DNA of 64,000 bases from Acidobacteriota bacterium (GTDB lineage: Bacteria > Acidobacteriota > Blastocatellia > Chloracidobacteriales > JADJPF01): assembly GCA_016213785.1 (NCBI GenBank), contig JACQZQ010000101.1, positions 62,001 through 126,000 of the forward strand, given 5' to 3'. The notes under the pieces were generated by a model, which made no database searches, was not told the origin of the DNA, and was given only the letters and a program-made list of their open reading frames with translations. Shown in pieces: positions 23,220-32,265 of the stretch. Every line of letters begins with the position of its first letter. Within the stretch, counting starts at the first letter, position 1. The position numbers were made by a program, and so were the translations under genes.

Positions 23220-26200
23220 TTATTTATATCTTATATTTTCAAACTCAATACCTAGACTATCAATTTTTAATCTTAAACCTCGCCTAGATATACCTAATTC
23301 CTTAGCAACTTTACTAAAATTACCTTTATTACGCTTAAAAGATGTTAGGATTAATTCTTTTTCTACTGGGCGCACAACATCTTTTAGTTTTTTTGGTGTA
23401 GGTTGAAATATATCTACAACTTTTGTTGGCTCTGTAGAATTTACAGAAGCTTTTCCTAATATAGGAACAACACTTAAGCTTACTTGTTGGCGGATATCTG
23501 GGGACAGGTCTGACACTGAAATAACATCGCCTTTAACTGAATAAGTAATTAACCTCTCTATTTCATTACGAAGTTGGCGAACATTTCCAGGCCAGTGATA
23601 AGATTGAAGAGCGTTAATAGCAGCCTCAGAAAAACTAATTTGTTTTTCAGGATAACGAGTAGAGAAATAACTTAAATAATAGCGTAGCAGCATTGGTATT
23701 TCTTCTAGCCGCTCTCTTAAAGGAGGGATATGAATACGAATAATATTTAATCTATGATAAAGATCTTCGCGAAAACGGCGTTCTGAAACAGAGCGCCCTA
23801 AGTCTGCATTGGTGGCTGCTATAACTCGTACATCTACTTTTAATGGTCGCCCTTCTCCTAGAGGCTGAATTTCTCCTGCTTCTAGAAATCTTAGTAACTT
23901 AGGCTGTAAATCTAGGCTAAGATCACCTATTTCATCTAAAAATAGAGTTCCAGCTTTAGCATTACGAATTACACCTAAGTAATTGCTTGTAGCGCCAGTA
24001 AAAGAGCCTCTACGATGACCAAAAAGCTGACTCTCTATTAGTTCTCTAGGAGTAGCAGCACAGTTAAAAGCAACAAAAGCGCCTTCACAACGGGCACTTT
24101 CTGCATGAATTGCACGAGCTATTAACTCTTTTCCTGTTCCTGATTCACCTGTAATTAAAACTGTAACTTCAGAAGTGCGAATTTTCTTAATCTGTTCTAT
24201 AACTCGGCACATTATGGGGCTAGAGTAGACAAACCCTTCAATTAGAGTATTTGGAGTATCAAGATTTTGAGGAAGTAAATTAATGCTAGGCTTAATTTGG
24301 CTTGAGGAGCGTAGAGCACAGTTTTCCAACCCTAATTTTAAGAATTCTAAGAATAGTTCCCACCGCTCTTGTTCTAGAAAAGAAAAATTCCCTGATTTTA
24401 CTTCAAAATAAAGATAAATACCCTGGTAATGATTACCTAAAAGCTTAATTAATCGACCACTCTCTGAATATTTTTTATCTGACGTAATAATTCGGTTACG
24501 TAGTTGAATAGCTTCTGTTTGAAAGCATCCATGAGAGATTAAGAATGTTTGGGATTCTGCAAAAGGGCAAAAAATCAATAAACGTTCTAGAGGAAAAGAT
24601 TCAAAAGTAATAACAGCAAATTCTTCTAAGAGTATCTCTTGAGTAATACAAGCTTGAGATAAACGCTTAAATAAAGCGAGTTCAGATATTTTTTCTGTAG
24701 TGCTAGAAGCTTTGGTAGCATTTACAAGCTGTAATTCTTTTAAGGATTCTTTTAAGCGTTCTGCGCGAATAATTTCAGGTTGAGCTTTTAGTTCAAAGAG
24801 TATTTCTTGAGCTTGGGCAATATGAGTGCTTGCAGTATCAAAAATTTCATTATTAATTAGTATTTGTGCTAAATCTAAATGACTACGACCAAGTTCATAT
24901 TTATCACCCACAGTAGTAAAAATAGAAATAGAGGCATTAATATGTTGGATAGCTTCGGTTGGCATTTTTTCTAGGGATTTTAGAACTCCAGTCATTCGTT
25001 GGGCAAAACCTGAAATATATGGAGAGGGTTTTTGATTTAACCTTTCTTGGGCTTGTTTTAGAAAGTTGCGGGCTTGTTCGTATTCTTGTCTAGCAAGGTA
25101 GTAATCAACTAAGGCTAAGAGAGCAAAAGCAATTTCATTATGCTCGCCAACAGAATTAGCTAAATGTAGAGAAGAATTAAAAGATTTTAATGCTGCGGGA
25201 TTACCAGAAGTATAAGTATAGCCATAAACCCTTTTTGCATAAGCAAGTACGCTTTTATCTGTTTGTTCAGCAATTTTAATTGCTGGTGTAAGTAAGTGCC
25301 TAGCACCTGTTAAATCACCGCAACGGAGTTTTAATTCTGCTAAAGTAATTAAGGCTAGGCTTTCGCTATGGCTATAATTTGCGCTTCGGGCTAGTTCTAT
25401 AGCTTCGGTAAGAAAGTTTTTTGCTCTCTCCCACATTCCAAAACGAAGTAATGAATCCCCTAAGTTATTGTAACAATGAGCTATAAAGTGAGAGTTATTA
25501 AGTAGCTTAAAATTTTCTAAAGCTTGCTCATAAAGACTAATTATTTTTTGCGTTGCGCCACGTTGTTCTAAAAATAGGGTATTAGCTAAGTTCATTTGCA
25601 AAGAACCTAGCAAGCGATAAGCTTTTGTTCCTTCTACTAACTTTAACCCATTACTATAATGGGATTTTGCACTAGCAAAATCCCCTTCATAGTGATCTAC
25701 CATACCTAAGCGTAAAAAAATTTGTGCAGTAAGTCGGCGATTAGCCAAATGTTCTGAATCAGTATAGGCACGATTTAGATAATCCCTTGCAATAGCATAT
25801 TCATTTATATTTATATAAAGCAATGAGAGTTCAAAATATCCTCTAGTTATACCTTCACGATCTGCTAAAACAGTAAAAATTAATACTGCTTCGTTTAATT
25901 TAGCTATAGCTTTAGGGTATTGCGCTCTCCAACTAGAGGTTGCACCTATTCTTAACAAGACCTCAGCTTTTAATTTATTTGGTAAACTAGCTAGTTTTGT
26001 TTCATAGATTTCTATTGCTGTAGCAGCTTCATTATAAAAACTTAGTTCGCATAAGGCCTCACTAAGTAAACACCTTAATATTACTTCCTGCTCAAGATCT
26101 GCTATTTTTTGAGCAAGAGTTTTTTCTATTAATTGAATTAACTCTTTATATTGACCTGACTCAAAAGCAGCTTCAGCTTGAGCAATAACAATAGAAAGAG

Positions 26201-26270
26201 GGCTGCGATTTTGCTCACGCTTATTTGATTTATCAAAAGCTTTATACCAAGGAATTTGTTGACTGCTCAT
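23220..26270 (-). CDS. Sigma-54-dependent transcriptional activator with a long TPR sensor region
   Basis: 1016 residues. Residues about 30-500 are tetratricopeptide-like repeats (for example YPKAIAKLNEAVLIF, ALITLAELKLRCGDLTGARH), then a region of about 150 residues that may be a GAF-like fold. The AAA+ domain follows with Walker A GESGTGKE (about 708-715), the sigma-54 contact loop as GSFTGA (about 755-760, Ser for the usual Ala) and Walker B GTLFLDEIGDL. The R-finger region includes RFREDLYHRLN. A Fis-type HTH ends the protein (GNFSKVAKELGISRRGLRLK). It activates sigma-54 promoters after a signal sensed by the TPR region. It converges with the kinase-like fusion and is close to the T3SS locus, but a target is not visible. 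Confidence 0.9.
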   Translation of the reverse strand: MSSQQIPWYKAFDKSNKREQNRSPLSIVIAQAEAAFESGQYKELIQLIEKTLAQKIADLEQEVILRCLLSEALCELSFYNEAATAIEIYETKLASLPNKLKAEVLLRIGATSSWRAQYPKAIAKLNEAVLIFTVLADREGITRGYFELSLLYININEYAIARDYLNRAYTDSEHLANRRLTAQIFLRLGMVDHYEGDFASAKSHYSNGLKLVEGTKAYRLLGSLQMNLANTLFLEQRGATQKIISLYEQALENFKLLNNSHFIAHCYNNLGDSLLRFGMWERAKNFLTEAIELARSANYSHSESLALITLAELKLRCGDLTGARHLLTPAIKIAEQTDKSVLAYAKRVYGYTYTSGNPAALKSFNSSLHLANSVGEHNEIAFALLALVDYYLARQEYEQARNFLKQAQERLNQKPSPYISGFAQRMTGVLKSLEKMPTEAIQHINASISIFTTVGDKYELGRSHLDLAQILINNEIFDTASTHIAQAQEILFELKAQPEIIRAERLKESLKELQLVNATKASSTTEKISELALFKRLSQACITQEILLEEFAVITFESFPLERLLIFCPFAESQTFLISHGCFQTEAIQLRNRIITSDKKYSESGRLIKLLGNHYQGIYLYFEVKSGNFSFLEQERWELFLEFLKLGLENCALRSSSQIKPSINLLPQNLDTPNTLIEGFVYSSPIMCRVIEQIKKIRTSEVTVLITGESGTGKELIARAIHAESARCEGAFVAFNCAATPRELIESQLFGHRRGSFTGATSNYLGVIRNAKAGTLFLDEIGDLSLDLQPKLLRFLEAGEIQPLGEGRPLKVDVRVIAATNADLGRSVSERRFREDLYHRLNIIRIHIPPLRERLEEIPMLLRYYLSYFSTRYPEKQISFSEAAINALQSYHWPGNVRQLRNEIERLITYSVKGDVISVSDLSPDIRQQVSLSVVPILGKASVNSTEPTKVVDIFQPTPKKLKDVVRPVEKELILTSFKRNKGNFSKVAKELGISRRGLRLKIDSLGIEFENIRYK

Positions 26271-26296
26271 AACTAGAAATGTGTTCCTAAATTTAC

Positions 26297-27628
26297 TTAG
26301 TCAGCTTGCATTAAGTTCACACTACCAGAAAAAGTATTCATACTAGTAATAGCTAGTAAACCTGTTTGATCCTGTAAATAAACATTAAGTATTTGATCAG
26401 AAAGAGGTTCTATAGCAGTAACTTCGCCTGTTAAAGTTTCAAAGCGGTAAATACTTCCTTCAGCCATAACGATATAAGAGGTTGTACCACTAGAATTTAT
26501 AGCAGTATTCATAACGCTTTGTTCTTCAAAGAGTTTAGCCGAGACTAAAGAAGCATCATTAGCTCTAACTATAACAACTGAATTTTGCTTTTTACCTAAG
26601 GGGCGACTAATTCCTAATGGACGGCTAATAAAAAGGATTGGCTGTGAGCCTCCAGTAAGTTGAATATTACGAAAAGTAATATTACGAGGACTAGTAAGAG
26701 TAGCTTGTATTGCTCCATCAGCAAATAGCTGATAACGACCTTTTTCTACTAATCCACCACCATAAATTTTGTAATTATAAATAGTTCCTGTTGAACTAGA
26801 AACAAAGTAAATTTCGCTATCAGTATTATCAAAAGCTACATTACTACCTTTAGCAATAATTTCTCCTGGAGGTAGAACTATTTCATTAGTAATTTGATTA
26901 GCAGGATTTACTGCAATAGGAACTAAAGTACCATTAAAAGTTAATTGATAAAGTAAAATACTAAAGCTTTCATTATTCTTACGCCAAACTACTGAAAGCG
27001 TATTATTATTTCTACTAAAATCAATATTAATTAATTGATTATTAGTTCGATAATCTTCTGGAGCAATTATTTCTGAGACATCAGTTATTTCACCGCAAAC
27101 ATTATTAAAGGTGTTTTTTGTACTAAAAACATAGACACTAGCTTTATTAGAAAATAAAGCGTAACCTAAATCACTTATAGCAACTTGGTTAGGCATAAAG
27201 TCGCCAAAACCAGCCATAGGAACAGAGATATTAGAAACACAACTATCAGGAGAAAATTTTCCTTGTTCATCGGTTTGTAAGATATGAAGTTCTGCTGTAG
27301 GGGACTGTGTTTCTGCTGAGCCTGCAACCACCATTGTTCCAAAACTATCGCTAGCAATTACACTAGGAGAAAGACCCACCTGTTTACTATCAACTATTTT
27401 ACCTGTAGAAGTATTAAAACTATAGACTTCATTATCTGAAGTGCCATCAATACGCCTATATGTAGCAACAAACCCATATTGGCCGCTACTACTAAAAATA
27501 ACATTATTATTTGTTTGTATTTGCCCTGGTAATAAGACTTTGGTTTGAGAACTATTACTACCATCACTATAGACAGATAGTGTAAGTAGCAAACATATAA
27601 ATATAAATAAAGCTATTTTCTTTAGCAT
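26297..27628 (-). CDS. Secreted beta-propeller-like protein of unknown function
   Basis: 443 residues. An N-terminal Sec signal (KKIALFIFICLLLTLSVYS) precedes a body rich in short beta strands with repeated patterns such as VIFSSSGQYGFVATYR, VYSFNTSTGKIVDS and SVIASDSFGTMVVAGS, in the style of WD/YVTN propellers. No catalytic motif is visible. It lies 26 bases downstream of the sigma-54 activator's start on the same strand, that is, upstream of it in transcription order, so the two probably form an operon. A Cys-free signal end suggests a periplasmic or exported protein rather than a lipoprotein. Confidence 0.65.
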   Translation of the reverse strand: MLKKIALFIFICLLLTLSVYSDGSNSSQTKVLLPGQIQTNNNVIFSSSGQYGFVATYRRIDGTSDNEVYSFNTSTGKIVDSKQVGLSPSVIASDSFGTMVVAGSAETQSPTAELHILQTDEQGKFSPDSCVSNISVPMAGFGDFMPNQVAISDLGYALFSNKASVYVFSTKNTFNNVCGEITDVSEIIAPEDYRTNNQLINIDFSRNNNTLSVVWRKNNESFSILLYQLTFNGTLVPIAVNPANQITNEIVLPPGEIIAKGSNVAFDNTDSEIYFVSSSTGTIYNYKIYGGGLVEKGRYQLFADGAIQATLTSPRNITFRNIQLTGGSQPILFISRPLGISRPLGKKQNSVVIVRANDASLVSAKLFEEQSVMNTAINSSGTTSYIVMAEGSIYRFETLTGEVTAIEPLSDQILNVYLQDQTGLLAITSMNTFSGSVNLMQAD

Positions 27629-27855
27629 AACAAACTGTCTCCTTGATTGCAGACAAGCGCAGGCTTAAAGCAAATATACCTTTTTCTAAGCCAATTTTCA
27701 ACGCTAAGCGCTAAAGATCTAGCATTTAAGGATTTTAAGAATTAGATAAAGCTTGAGCAAATTTTTCTAAACACTCTACTACCAAAAACCCTAATCTAAC
27801 CAGCTAAAGTAGCATTATCATACATAAAACTAGTATTCCTATTTATTTTATTGGT

Positions 27856-28845
27856 TTAGCTAGCGCCCGAAGCACCAGCAGCAGCGGCAGCAGAGGCAGC
27901 AGCAGCAGCATTAATAATAGCTTGAACATCTAGTAAGGCTTTTAGATCAGCAACGGTTTTAAGTTTTTTATTTAAGCGAATTAGTTCTAAGAAAGTTATA
28001 CTTGCAGCTAAGTTAAAAGTGATAGTTGAATCAGGTTTAGGTTGTAGGGTTTTGATTTCTTCTCGATAAGCTAGTAATTTTTCTACAATAAAATCAGGAG
28101 TGCTTTCTAAGAATGATAAAATAGCTAATTCATCATAATCACTTTGCCACATTCTTACACCTGCACGGCGAAAAGCCGTGGCTAAATTGCTATAGCGTTC
28201 TGCAATCTCTACAGGCTCAGTATGTGTTAGATAAAGTATATTTGCGGCTGTTTGCAAGTAATCTCCCGTAGTAAATCCTCTAAGTTTTAATTCTTGATAA
28301 ATTTTTTCAATAACAAGACCTATTTCTTCTGGAGATTCTTTTTGGGTTACTAAAACGGCACAAGCTGGAAAATCATCTGGGCCAGTTAGCCACCAATGAT
28401 ATTTTTTCATTACCTGGTAAATGGCTTTAAATCGTTCTAGAGTCTGCATTTGTATTGGAGCCTTAAAATAGCTCATTCTCATAATTAAAATAGCCATAGT
28501 TTCATAAATGCCACCATTTCTTAGCTTTGCCGTCCTAAACATTGCATGTACTCGTTTAGTTTCTTCTAAAAAATCCAAAACATTATCATCATTCATTATT
28601 AGCATTGCACTAACAATAAAACGCAAGGAAGTTCTCAAGTCGCCAAACCATCCTACTTTTGTTTTAATCTCATCGGCTACATTTCTAATTTTATGTGCAA
28701 CTTCAGAAGGCTCACCAGGGCAAGCCAGTGCAGATACAGCTGCAAAGCGTAAAGAAGCTGTCTCACTCCAACCTTTTTCATTATAAAGAGCCTCATAAAT
28801 AGCGCGAAACCGAGGCAATGGATCAAGTAAATAGTTTGGCATCAT
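27856..28845 (-). CDS. DUF4003-like protein with an alanine-rich tail
   Basis: 329 residues, soluble and helical. Stretches such as WSETASLRFAAVSALACPGE, WFGDLRTSLRFIVSAMLIMN and WWLTGPDDFPACAVLVTQKE resemble the DUF4003 family of Bacillota and some Acidobacteriota, for which no function is established. The C-terminus is a low-complexity tail of Ala, Ser and Gly (residues about 312-329), coded by a GCA/GCC-type run near 27860-27912, which is not part of that family. It lies 35 bases after the small acidic protein gene, probably in one operon. Confidence 0.6.
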   Translation of the reverse strand: MMPNYLLDPLPRFRAIYEALYNEKGWSETASLRFAAVSALACPGEPSEVAHKIRNVADEIKTKVGWFGDLRTSLRFIVSAMLIMNDDNVLDFLEETKRVHAMFRTAKLRNGGIYETMAILIMRMSYFKAPIQMQTLERFKAIYQVMKKYHWWLTGPDDFPACAVLVTQKESPEEIGLVIEKIYQELKLRGFTTGDYLQTAANILYLTHTEPVEIAERYSNLATAFRRAGVRMWQSDYDELAILSFLESTPDFIVEKLLAYREEIKTLQPKPDSTITFNLAASITFLELIRLNKKLKTVADLKALLDVQAIINAAAAASAAAAAGASGAS

Positions 28846-28880
28846 AAATTACTTTCCTTATTATCTAAATTCATTATTTT

Positions 28881-29237
28881 CTAAAATTTATCATCTTTTT
28901 CATCATAATCTGTAGGCCATTCCATAATATCATCAGAACTATCAAAATCAGCATCAATATCGTGTACTAAACAATCTGTCCATTTATTATCATCATCTTG
29001 TTTAGAAAGAATTTCTTCTGATTTCTTTACTTCTAATAAATCAAGTTCTGAGGTTCTTAGTTTATCACTAAATTGTCCAGTGTGGCGTTTAGAGGAAAAT
29101 ATACTGGCAATGGTTTCATCAAATTTTTCTGGAGAAACACTATCTTCTGATTTTAAGAGAAAGTCTGTTTCAGGTTGCGATTTAGTGTTTGTTTTAGATG
29201 ATAAAACAGCTTTTTGGGGTAACTTTTTACTAGCCAT
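28881..29237 (-). CDS. Small acidic hypothetical protein
   Basis: 118 residues, not recognised. It is highly charged with a Lys/Ser/Gln-rich start and a very acidic C-terminal third (DIDADFDSSDDIMEWPTDYD), no signal or membrane helix, and looks disordered. AGGTG precedes the ATG at 29237. It is the first gene of a two-gene unit with the DUF4003-like gene and is divergent from the 29401 gene. Confidence 0.5.
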   Translation of the reverse strand: MASKKLPQKAVLSSKTNTKSQPETDFLLKSEDSVSPEKFDETIASIFSSKRHTGQFSDKLRTSELDLLEVKKSEEILSKQDDDNKWTDCLVHDIDADFDSSDDIMEWPTDYDEKDDKF

Positions 29238-29400
29238 ATCTTTACACCTAAATAATTCTATTTACTTAGAGATCGTAGAATAATAAGTCATTTTTTGTCT
29301 ATAGACACCTGCTAAATGTTATAAATTTTAGTTTTATTTATTGATGTCATTCTTTTGCCAGTGTAAAGTTAAGTCAAAAAATACATTAGGAGTAAAAATA

Positions 29401-29727
29401 ATGGACGAACAAGAGCAAAAATTACTTAAGGACTTACTACAGAAAAAGCTATATGGAACTTTAACTAAAGAAGAAGAGCAAATGCTCTTTGATTTATCAG
29501 CTAAAAAAACAGGCCGTAGCCCTTCCCAACCAAGCTCATCATCTAGCTTAGCCACAGGTTTGTCGGCATTAAATAACTTAATGAGTTCTACTGACTCTCT
29601 TACTAATACTTTAGATGAGATGGCAGGAAAAGTTAATACTAAAAGTAGTCAAGCTGAGGCAAAACAAACAATTGCAGAGATGGAAGTGGAAAAAAAATCA
29701 AAAGAAAAAAAATGGTGGTGGTCATAG
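29401..29727 (+). CDS. Small hypothetical protein with a KKWWWS end
   Basis: 108 residues, not recognised. Starts MDEQEQKLLKDLLQKKLYGT; the first 40 residues form a charged helix pair with an E/K-rich turn, followed by a Ser-rich linker, a second helical stretch and the tail KEKKWWWS. A TTG at 29341 extends it by 20 residues, but TTAGGAG at 29386-29392 is well placed for the ATG at 29401. The three terminal tryptophans could touch membrane lipid; this is a guess. Confidence 0.5.
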   Translation: MDEQEQKLLKDLLQKKLYGTLTKEEEQMLFDLSAKKTGRSPSQPSSSSSLATGLSALNNLMSSTDSLTNTLDEMAGKVNTKSSQAEAKQTIAEMEVEKKSKEKKWWWS

Positions 29728-29752
29728 GAATAAACCTATGGGTTTATTCCTA
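29725..29752. terminator. Hairpin between convergent genes (possible weak terminator)
   Basis: TAGGAATAAACC (29725-29736) pairs with GGTTTATTCCTA (29741-29752) around a four-base loop; it includes the stop codon of the plus-strand gene. There is no T-run on either side, so termination would be weak or Rho-assisted. Confidence 0.4.
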
Positions 29753-29767
29753 AATAACCTATTAAAA

Positions 29768-31873
29768 TTAATCTTCTTCTGTGGCTTTAACACGGCCTTC
29801 GGCTTGTGCTTCAGCAACAATCTTTTGTGAGATTAGAGCAGGTACTTCATCTAGGTGAGAAAACTCCATAGAGTAGCTACCTCTAGCAGCAGTTATTGAA
29901 TTAAGAGTTGGGGCATAGTTAAGCATTTCTGAAAGAGGGACTTGAGCTTTTATAACTTGTTGATTACCTCTTGCATCCATACCTTGAATGCGTCCACGTC
30001 TAGTGTTTATATCTCCCATCAAATCACCCGAAAACTCTTGTGGTGCAACTATTTCTACATTCATTACAGGTTCAAGTAAGACGGGTTTAGCTTTTTCCAT
30101 TGCATTACGAAAAGCTTTGCGACCTGCGATCTTAAAAGAGAGTTCGTCTGAATCAACAGGGTGATAAGAACCATCAATTAGTTCTACCTTAAAATCTATA
30201 ACCTCATAACCTGCTAAAGTGCCTGTTGCAGCAGCATCTAAAACACCTTTTTCAATAGCAGGGCGGAAATTAGCAGGAACCGAACCGCCAAAAATTTTAT
30301 CTACAAACGCAAAACCTGCTCCACGAGGTTGAGGTTCAAAAATACATTTACAATCCCCAAATTGACCTCGGCCACCCGATTGTTTCTTATGACGACCTTG
30401 TACCTCAACTCTAGCCTTAATAGTTTCTTTGTAAGGTACTTTAGGAGTATTTAACTGTACTTCTACACCATAGCGACGTTTTAGCTTTTCTACTGCGGCT
30501 TCTATATGTAATTGACCTGAGCCTGCAAGCAAAAATTCTTTTGTTTGTGCTTCACGAGTATATCTAAGGGCCTGGTCTTCTTCTAACATTTTGGTTAAAG
30601 CACTAGAGAGCTTATCTTCATCTTGGCGTGATTTAGGAACAATAGCAAAGTTAATAGATGGCTCTGGAAAACGGACTGGTTTATAAACTATTGGAGTAGC
30701 TTTATCAGCAAAAGTATCTCCTGTAAGAGTTTCTTTTAATTTAGTTACTGCAATAATATCTCCTGCATTAGCTTCAGTAATTTTTTCCATCTTGTTACCT
30801 TGAATAACATGAATTGGGCCAAGACGCTCCTGAGCATTTTTATTAAGGTTAAAGACTGTAGCATCTGCTTTGATTGAGCCTGAATAGATTTTACATAAAG
30901 TAATTTTACCGAATTGATCAGCAACAGTACGAAACACAAAAGCTGAATAGGGTTCGCTAGTACTAATTTTACGGCTAACTTCTTCTGCTTCTGTTTCAGT
31001 GCCAGAGAGTCCTATTACTTCACCAAAATCAGCAGGTGATGGTAGATAGTTAACTATTGCATCCATTAAAGATTGGCTACCAATATTACTTATAGCAGAG
31101 GTGGCAAAAACAGGAACTACACGTCTTTCTAAAACAGCAGATTTAATTCCTGGCAAAATATCTTCATCTGGTAAAGTACCTAGGTCAAAGAATTTTTCAA
31201 GTAAAGCATCATTACCTTCTGCAATCATTTCTATTAAAGCCTCACGTGCTGAAGAGGCATCATCTTTTAATTCAGCAGGAATATCTGCTTCTGTCACTTT
31301 TCCGCTACCATCTGTTTGAAAAGTATAGGCTTTCATCTTAACTAGATCCACTACACCGCGAAAAGTCTTTTCACTACCTATAGGCAAGTGAACAGCTACA
31401 GCACTACGACCAAAGACTTCATTAATTCCAGCTAAAGCATTCTTAAAATCTGCTCTTTCATATTCCATTTTATTAATTACAATTGCTCTAGGTAGATTAA
31501 ATTCATCTGCATAGCTCCAAGCTTTCTCAGTGCTCACTCCAATACCACCAACTGCATCGACAACAAAAAGGGCAGCATCACAAACACGCAATGCGCCACG
31601 AGCCTCGTGAACAAAAGCACTTGCTCCAGGAGTATCTAAAATATTTATTTTATGGCCTTTCCACTCAGCATAAGCTGGAGTGGTTTGAATAGACATTTTT
31701 CGAGCAATCTCAACCTCATCAATGTCTGTTGGTGCTGTTCCATCAGCAACACGACCTAAACGATTAACCGCCCCTGATGTAAAAAGCATAGCCGCAATTA
31801 ATGAGGTTTTGCCAGCTTGACCATGGCCGACAACCCCAATATTACGAATTTCTTGTGTTGAGTAGACCTTCAT
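29768..31873 (-). CDS. Elongation factor G-like GTPase (EF-G paralogue)
   Basis: 701 residues covering all EF-G domains. G1 is GHGQAGKTS (16-24) rather than the GHVDAGKTT of canonical EF-G, G3 is DTPG, and G4 reads NKME where NKxD is usual. Domain IV is present (SGGRGQFGDCKCIFEPQPRG) and domain V ends with EFSGDLMGDINTRRGRI. These substitutions fit the EF-G-like (FusA2-type) branch. Some relatives act in ribosome recycling or stress; a role for this one is unknown. A GGAGGATAG site precedes the ATG. It stands alone, away from rpsL/rpsG/tuf, supporting a paralogue rather than the main translocase. Confidence 0.88.
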   Translation of the reverse strand: MKVYSTQEIRNIGVVGHGQAGKTSLIAAMLFTSGAVNRLGRVADGTAPTDIDEVEIARKMSIQTTPAYAEWKGHKINILDTPGASAFVHEARGALRVCDAALFVVDAVGGIGVSTEKAWSYADEFNLPRAIVINKMEYERADFKNALAGINEVFGRSAVAVHLPIGSEKTFRGVVDLVKMKAYTFQTDGSGKVTEADIPAELKDDASSAREALIEMIAEGNDALLEKFFDLGTLPDEDILPGIKSAVLERRVVPVFATSAISNIGSQSLMDAIVNYLPSPADFGEVIGLSGTETEAEEVSRKISTSEPYSAFVFRTVADQFGKITLCKIYSGSIKADATVFNLNKNAQERLGPIHVIQGNKMEKITEANAGDIIAVTKLKETLTGDTFADKATPIVYKPVRFPEPSINFAIVPKSRQDEDKLSSALTKMLEEDQALRYTREAQTKEFLLAGSGQLHIEAAVEKLKRRYGVEVQLNTPKVPYKETIKARVEVQGRHKKQSGGRGQFGDCKCIFEPQPRGAGFAFVDKIFGGSVPANFRPAIEKGVLDAAATGTLAGYEVIDFKVELIDGSYHPVDSDELSFKIAGRKAFRNAMEKAKPVLLEPVMNVEIVAPQEFSGDLMGDINTRRGRIQGMDARGNQQVIKAQVPLSEMLNYAPTLNSITAARGSYSMEFSHLDEVPALISQKIVAEAQAEGRVKATEED

Positions 31874-32265
31874 TTAAATCTATCCTCCAAATGTACTAGA
31901 AAAGTTCTATTGAAAAAATAAGCGGGACAAAATAGGAAATGCCCATAATGGCATACTTACTAGTGCTTTTCAAGCCCTAAAGTCCCTAGAATTATTTCCC
32001 ATTCTCTTAGTTAATAATTGCTCTAAGAGCTTAATAATTAAAGATAAAATCCCTTAAGCTTTAATATCTGTAAAAGAAGAAAATCTTGCCTATAAAAACC
32101 ATTTTTCAAAATACAAAATTATCTATCTTATCTCTTGATAATATATTCAAAAATCTAGCAACCTTACTCTAGAGTATCTATCTACTTGTTTAATTATCTT
32201 TACACATTGTTTGTTTTTGTTAGATACTCTACTTTGAGCGCATAACACATTAAAGGTCTTAAACC
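31874..32265. other. 392-base divergent intergenic region with an 11-base inverted repeat
   Basis: It separates the EF-G-like gene (minus) and pilB (plus). The inverted repeat TAGAGTATCTA (32170-32180) / TAGATACTCTA (32221-32231) with a 40-base spacer lies 35 bases before the pilB start. It could be a paired operator or the base of a leader hairpin. No RNA gene or clear promoter pair was found. Confidence 0.4.
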
